Of a stretch of 64,000 nt of DNA, positions 60,129 through 64,000 are shown one piece after another. A program made the translations under genes and the position numbers. Each line of letters starts with the position of its first letter. The first letter of the stretch is position 1. The stretch is taken from NCBI RefSeq assembly GCF_027107535.1, contig NZ_CP114283.1, forward strand, positions 3,224,001-3,288,000, written 5' to 3'. The notes below the pieces were generated by a model, which was not told the origin of the DNA, did no database searches, and saw only the letters and a list, made by a program, of their open reading frames with translations. The stretch comes from Streptomyces aurantiacus. Its GTDB lineage: Bacteria; Actinomycetota; Actinomycetes; Streptomycetales; Streptomycetaceae.

Positions 60129-60884
60129 TCAGCGCTGCGGCAGGCGGGGGAACTTGCGGGCCTTCGCCTTCGCCGCGGTCTCCTCCGCCTTCACGACAGC
60201 CGCGTACCGGTCCACGTACTCCTGCTCGGAGAGGGTGAGGATCGCGTACATGATCTCGTCGGTGATGGCGCGCAGGATCGCTTTCTCGTTCTCCATGCCG
60301 GCGTAGCGGGAGAAGTCGAGGGGCTCGCCGAAGCGGATCGCCACAGGGTGCATCTTCGGGATCTTGCGTCCCGGGGGCTGCGCCTCGAAGGTGCCGATCA
60401 TCGCGCACGGGATGACGGGCACCCCGGCCCTCAGCGCCATCACCGCGACGCCGACCTTGCCCTTGTAGAGCCGGCCGTCGTGCGAGCGGGTGCCCTCCGG
60501 GTAGATGCCGAGCAGCTCGTCCTTGCTCAGCACGCCGAGCCCTTCACGGATCGCCGCCTGCCCCGCGTCCTTGCCGGAACGGTCGACCGGGATCTGCCCG
60601 GCACTGCGGAAGAAGGTCGCCGTCAGCCGGCCCTTCACGCCCGGGCCCGTGAAGTACTCGGCCTTCGCGAGGAACGTGATGCGCCGCTTGAGGATGGCGG
60701 GCATCAGGAAGTGGTCCGAGAACGACAGGTGATTGCCCGCGACGATGGCCGCACCCGTCGCCGGTACGTGCTCCAGGCCCTCGATCCGGGGCCGGAAGAC
60801 CAGCCGCAACAGCGGTCCCAGAAGCACGTACTTGAGAACGTAATAGAACAACGGGTCGCTCCTCGCTTCGCCGGATTGGCTCAA
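60129..60884 (-). CDS. 1-acyl-sn-glycerol-3-phosphate acyltransferase (PlsC-like)
   Basis: This is a 251-residue acyltransferase. The catalytic motif NHLSFSDHF (NHxSxxD, about residue 52) is followed by the substrate motifs LLGIYPEGTRSHDGRLYKG (EGTRS, about 127) and GVPVIPCAMIGT. It acylates lysophosphatidate for phospholipid or neutral lipid synthesis at the inner membrane. The TTG start at 60884 gives a complete fold; the C-terminal Lys-rich tail (KAEETAAKAKARKFPRLPQR) is an actinobacterial feature. Confidence 0.88.
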   Translation of the reverse strand: MSQSGEARSDPLFYYVLKYVLLGPLLRLVFRPRIEGLEHVPATGAAIVAGNHLSFSDHFLMPAILKRRITFLAKAEYFTGPGVKGRLTATFFRSAGQIPVDRSGKDAGQAAIREGLGVLSKDELLGIYPEGTRSHDGRLYKGKVGVAVMALRAGVPVIPCAMIGTFEAQPPGRKIPKMHPVAIRFGEPLDFSRYAGMENEKAILRAITDEIMYAILTLSEQEYVDRYAAVVKAEETAAKAKARKFPRLPQR

Positions 60885-61051
60885 CCGCCGTGTTCTAGCT
60901 GGTCAAGAGGTGTGCTGCGGGACGCCAGTGTATGTGCAGGCGTCCAGGCCTGTAACCGTCTCCGGTCGGACTCATGCTGACCTCCTTCCCCTTCGGGCAC
61001 CACCCGCCACGGTGGCGGGTGGCTCGTTCCCGACCGGCCCCGGGAAGGCTC

Positions 61052-62173
61052 TCACCGAGCGCTCTGCCGCCGGTCGTCCCGCGGGGCGTCACCGTCCCAC
61101 GCGCCGACCACGGCGGAGAGGTCGGCCAGCAGCCGGTGGGTGTCCGCGGTCAGGCCGCCCAGCGCGGGCGTGGTCTCGTGGCGGTCGTCCGCGAGTACCG
61201 AGGTCAGCCGGTGGTGGGCCGCGGTCGCCGCCTCCAGCGAGCGGCGCCGCTCGTCGGTCTCGCCGTCCCGGGAGCCGAGGACGTCACCGCCCGCCCGCAG
61301 CAGTGCCGACAGGATTCCCGGTACGCCCTCCGGGAGCGCGGCGGCCTCGGACAGCGAACGCATGGTCGCCCTGATGTGCTCGGTGATGCCGTCCCAGGTG
61401 ATGTCCCAGTCGGCGGGCGGCGGGGCGACGACGGAGCGGCGCAGTCTGCGCCCCGGGTTGAACCGGTTGCTCTCGTCCGACCAGCGCCGCGCGGCCCTCA
61501 GCTCCGTCACCACGTCGGTCAGGCGCACCGCGCTGTCGTACCAGCCGCGGGTCCGCTCCTCGTCGTACGGCGTGCCGATGCCGTCGGCGACCGTGTGCAG
61601 CAGGTCGGCGCAGTCCCGCGGCAGCCGTTCGCGGAGGTGGCGGACACGACGGGAGTGGACCGGCGGCAGGACACCGGCGTTCACGACCACCCCGATGACC
61701 GCTCCGAGCAGCGTCTCCAGGAGCCGGTGCAGGATGTCGATGCCGCTGGACGACCCGTAGACCAGGACGAACAGCGCCGCCGTGGGCGCGTAGAGGCCGT
61801 GCGCGCCGAAACGCGCGTAGTTGCCGAGGAGGACGGTGAGCGGCAGGACCAGCGCCATCGCCACCATGGTGTTGTGGGTCAGCATGAGAGCACCGGCGGC
61901 CAGCAGGGTGCCCACCATGACCACCACGACCTGCTGCAGCGCGGACAGCAGCGAGCGGTAGACGGTGCTCTGCACCAGGAACAGCGCGGTCCACGGCGCC
62001 AGGAGTGCCATCGGCGCGTCCCACCACCATCCCGCCAGCGCCCAGGCCAGCAGCGCGGCGCCCGCCGCCTTCAGGGACTGGACGGCGGTGTCGCGCTCGG
62101 TCCCGGACTGCGTGACGCACCTGCGGACCGCCCGCCCCACGGCGGCGGCCTCCCAGGTAAGTGCATGCCACAA
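61052..62173 (-). CDS. FUSC family membrane protein
   Basis: This is a 373-residue protein. It has six hydrophobic helices (about residues 37-165: AAGAALLAWALAGWWWDAPM, LLAPWTALFLVQSTVYRSLL and VGTLLAAGALMLTHNTMVAM), ending in GIDILHRLLETLLGAVIGVV, followed by a long cytoplasmic helical part rich in Arg and Glu. This is the aromatic-acid-exporter/FUSC layout. Export of aromatic acids or a role in envelope stress is the usual suggestion, but no partner gene is seen. Confidence 0.83.
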   Translation of the reverse strand: MWHALTWEAAAVGRAVRRCVTQSGTERDTAVQSLKAAGAALLAWALAGWWWDAPMALLAPWTALFLVQSTVYRSLLSALQQVVVVMVGTLLAAGALMLTHNTMVAMALVLPLTVLLGNYARFGAHGLYAPTAALFVLVYGSSSGIDILHRLLETLLGAVIGVVVNAGVLPPVHSRRVRHLRERLPRDCADLLHTVADGIGTPYDEERTRGWYDSAVRLTDVVTELRAARRWSDESNRFNPGRRLRRSVVAPPPADWDITWDGITEHIRATMRSLSEAAALPEGVPGILSALLRAGGDVLGSRDGETDERRRSLEAATAAHHRLTSVLADDRHETTPALGGLTADTHRLLADLSAVVGAWDGDAPRDDRRQSAR

Positions 62174-62275
62174 GTGACGTTCCTCCTCGGTCCAGGTTCG
62201 GTGGCGTGTGCCGGGGCACGGGGAGAGCCCGGCCGCGGAGGGCCGGGTCCGGTGAGGGCCGGGTGCCGGGTCGCG

Positions 62276-63304
62276 CTAGCCGACCTTGTGGCCCTGCAGG
62301 GGAGCCGTGTCCGCGCCGGCCCCCTGCCGCACCCCTTGCAGGAACTCCTCCAGCACCTCCTGGGACGTCCGCCCGGCCTGCCAGTGGAGCTCCGTGCGAG
62401 CGCGCGAGCAGTCCATGAGCGGAAGCCGCAGTACGGCGTCGAAGAGGTGCGGCGAGGCCGGCAGCAGGTGCAGGCCCCAGGCCGCGGCGATCGCCGAACG
62501 CGCGGCGGTGCGCGGCAGCCGGACCGGGCGCGCTCCGAGCATCCCGGCCAGCATCCGCGCGTCGACGGGCGGCTCGCTCGCCAGGTTGAACGCGCCCCGG
62601 ACCTGACTGTGCACGGCCAGCCGGTACGCCCTGGCCGCGTCGTCGGTATGCAGCGCCTGCACCCGCAGACCGGGGATGTCGGGCAGGAAGGGCAGCAGCT
62701 CGGGCCGGACGAGGGAGCCTGGCAGGAAGCGGCCGCCGAAGATACGGCGCTGCTCGCTCGCCGACTCCCGCTTGAAGAGGAAGGCCGGCCGCATCCGCAC
62801 GACCCGCACCCCGGGGTGCTCGTGCTCGAAGGAGTCCAGGGCCCGTTCCAGATAGGCCTTCTCACGGCAGTAGGCGGCGTCCGGCCAGCCGTGCGTGGGC
62901 CATGACTCGTCCACCGTGTGCTCCTTGGGCCCCGGCGAGTAGGCGCCCACCGACGAGGCGTGCACCAGCGCGGGCACCTTCGCGGCCGCCACCGCCTCGA
63001 AGACGCGCATGCTGCCGAGCACGTTGGTGCGCCAGGTGGTGGCCGGATCGTGCGTGGGCTGGAAGGCCCAGGCCAGGTGGACGACGGCGTCGGCGCCCTC
63101 GAACGTCCCGGCGAGGTCCGTCCCCTCCGACGCCAGGTCCACGGCCGTCCACTGCGTCCTGGCCGGCGACCGGTCGGGAATCCTCCGGGCCAGGCCCACC
63201 ACCGAGCCGACCTCACTGTCCTTTGCGAGGAGATTCACCAGGCTGGTGCCCACATTGCCGGTGGCACCGGTGCCGACGATCCTGCGGCCCGCTTCGCTGC
63301 TCAC
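62276..63304 (-). CDS. NAD-dependent epimerase/dehydratase (SDR) family protein
   Basis: This is a 342-residue extended SDR. RIVGTGATGNVGTSLVNLLA is the cofactor motif, VVHLAWAFQPTHDP and VHASSVGAYSPGPKEHTVDE carry the catalytic Ser region, and PDAAYCREKAYLERAL (YxxxK) the active site. The C-terminus has LHTDDAARAYRLAVHSQVRG. The GTG start has GAGAGGAG 6 nt upstream. It diverges from the zinc alcohol dehydrogenase. The substrate is unknown. Confidence 0.87.
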   Translation of the reverse strand: MSSEAGRRIVGTGATGNVGTSLVNLLAKDSEVGSVVGLARRIPDRSPARTQWTAVDLASEGTDLAGTFEGADAVVHLAWAFQPTHDPATTWRTNVLGSMRVFEAVAAAKVPALVHASSVGAYSPGPKEHTVDESWPTHGWPDAAYCREKAYLERALDSFEHEHPGVRVVRMRPAFLFKRESASEQRRIFGGRFLPGSLVRPELLPFLPDIPGLRVQALHTDDAARAYRLAVHSQVRGAFNLASEPPVDARMLAGMLGARPVRLPRTAARSAIAAAWGLHLLPASPHLFDAVLRLPLMDCSRARTELHWQAGRTSQEVLEEFLQGVRQGAGADTAPLQGHKVG

Positions 63305-63530
63305 TGCCGGCTCCTCTCCGAGGGATCCGATCCAGGTGTTTTGGGAGATGCCCGGGCCGAGTACCCGGGGTCCGCGGATGCACGCGACGACCACCGCACC
63401 GGTCCTGCGCCGCGGGCCGCGCGGCACACCTGCTTCCCCTCCGTCGGCGGAGTGTCGGACACCGGGGGAAGGGGACTCGGACGGCGGAAGCCGACCACGA
63501 CCGGACCACGACCGCTGGAGGAGCCACACC

Positions 63531-64000
63531 ATGCGTGCACTGACCTGGCAGGGGAAGCGCGACGTCCGCGTGGAGACCGTCCCCGATCCACGTATCGAGA
63601 AGCCGGACGACATCATCGTCAGGATCACATCGACAGGTCTCTGTGGTTCCGACCTCCATCTCTACGAACTCTTCGGTCCCTACATCGACCCCGGCGACAT
63701 CCTCGGCCACGAACCGATGGGTGTCGTGGAGGAGGTCGGACCGGACGTCCACGCCTTCGCGCCCGGCGACCGGGTCGTCATTCCCTTCAACGTCTCGTGC
63801 CGCGACTGCCACATGTGCGACCAGGGCCTGCACTCGCAGTGCGAGACGACCCAGAACCGCGACCGAGGCTGCGGCGCCTCCCTGTTCGGGTACACCAAGC
63901 TGTACGGGCAGGTGCCGGGCGGGCAGGCGGAGTTCCTGCGCGTGCCGTTCGGCAACAAGCTGCCCATCAAGGTGCCCGAGGGCCCGCCCGACGACCGGTT
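63531..64000 (+). CDS. Zinc-dependent alcohol dehydrogenase, N-terminal part
   Basis: The gene runs off the right edge; 156 residues are visible. MRALTWQGKRDVRVETVPDP is the usual start, ITSTGLCGSDLHLYELFG and ILGHEPMGVVEEVG give the catalytic zinc Cys and His-Glu, and NVSCRDCHMCDQGLHSQCET the four structural-zinc cysteines. CGASLFGYTKLYGQVPGGQA with AEFLRVPF is typical of the glutathione-independent formaldehyde dehydrogenase-like branch. GGAGGAG 7 nt upstream fixes the ATG. Confidence 0.9.
   Translation, partial: MRALTWQGKRDVRVETVPDPRIEKPDDIIVRITSTGLCGSDLHLYELFGPYIDPGDILGHEPMGVVEEVGPDVHAFAPGDRVVIPFNVSCRDCHMCDQGLHSQCETTQNRDRGCGASLFGYTKLYGQVPGGQAEFLRVPFGNKLPIKVPEGPPDDR

Noticed and set aside
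1..64000. tRNA, rRNA, CRISPR arrays, replication origin
   Set aside because: No cloverleaf, ribosomal RNA segments, spaced repeat arrays or DnaA-box clusters were noticed on reading; a dedicated search (tRNAscan, Infernal, CRISPR finder) would be decisive.

Overview
This window has very high GC with strong third-position GC bias, GTG/TTG starts, many stop/start overlaps (ATGA, GTGA, TTGA), and a urease operon in the order ureA-B-C-F-G-D without ureE. This points to a Streptomyces or close relative. No rRNA, tRNA or CRISPR array was seen.

Region 1 (about 1-20.2 kb) is a catabolic island. It holds nucleoside-type ABC permeases, an aldo/keto reductase, a VOC and an NTF2-like protein, then a flavin reductase followed by a ruined TauB-type ABC ATPase. 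Next is an operon of FAH-fold hydrolase, metallo-amidohydrolase, HpcH/HpaI aldolase and cupin, ending in a truncated ribokinase. An IclR regulator follows, then a complete ring-hydroxylating oxygenase system: FAD reductase and ferredoxin on the minus strand, and divergently a Rieske alpha and beta subunit, a Dabb+extradiol-dioxygenase fusion and an M20-like protein. A two-subunit 3-oxoacid-type CoA transferase with a thiolase relic and a TauD-like dioxygenase close the island. The gene set suggests dihydroxylation, extradiol ring cleavage, hydrolysis/aldol cleavage and CoA activation of an unidentified aromatic or heteroaromatic substrate, perhaps N-acylated. Five promoters (5.2, 6.15, 12.31, 12.43 and 20.16 kb) carry one recurring operator, ATRCGAGATRGCRTCTC-like, and a decayed copy lies at 3.47 kb. 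This makes the island look like a single local regulon and is the main discovery here.

Region 2 (20.2-31.8 kb) holds relics and acyl-CoA or dehalogenation genes: an acetyltransferase gene split by an IS630-type element with TA duplication, the tail of an iron alcohol dehydrogenase, a 3-hydroxyisobutyryl-CoA hydrolase-like gene, an HxlR/oxidoreductase pair, a CGNR regulator divergent from a haloacetate-dehalogenase-like hydrolase across a perfect 19-bp palindrome, an MFS relic, and an operon of enoyl-CoA hydratase, alpha/beta hydrolase and acyl-CoA synthetase.

Region 3 (32-44.3 kb) has regulator-flanked oxidoreductase genes: TetR, SDR, HxlR, SRPBCC, LLM flavin/F420 enzyme, TetR, saccharopine-dehydrogenase-like protein, dihydrolipoamide dehydrogenase, amidase, SDR, acyl-CoA dehydrogenase and MarR. 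Several carry clear palindromic or repeated operators.

Region 4 (44.4-49.8 kb) is a junkyard of an IS3 remnant, gene fragments, and an ISL3/ParA chimera. It encloses a three-gene operon of an anchored protein, a lipoprotein with a PD-(D/E)XK-like nuclease tail, and an internally duplicated Cys-motif protein, a candidate toxin/immunity module.

Region 5 (49.8-64 kb) looks like conserved chromosome: an orphan Phd-type antitoxin, a YhgE/ABC-2-like membrane protein with its TetR, the urease operon, a secreted tripeptidyl aminopeptidase, an epimerase, an acyltransferase, a FUSC protein, a second epimerase and the start of a zinc alcohol dehydrogenase.
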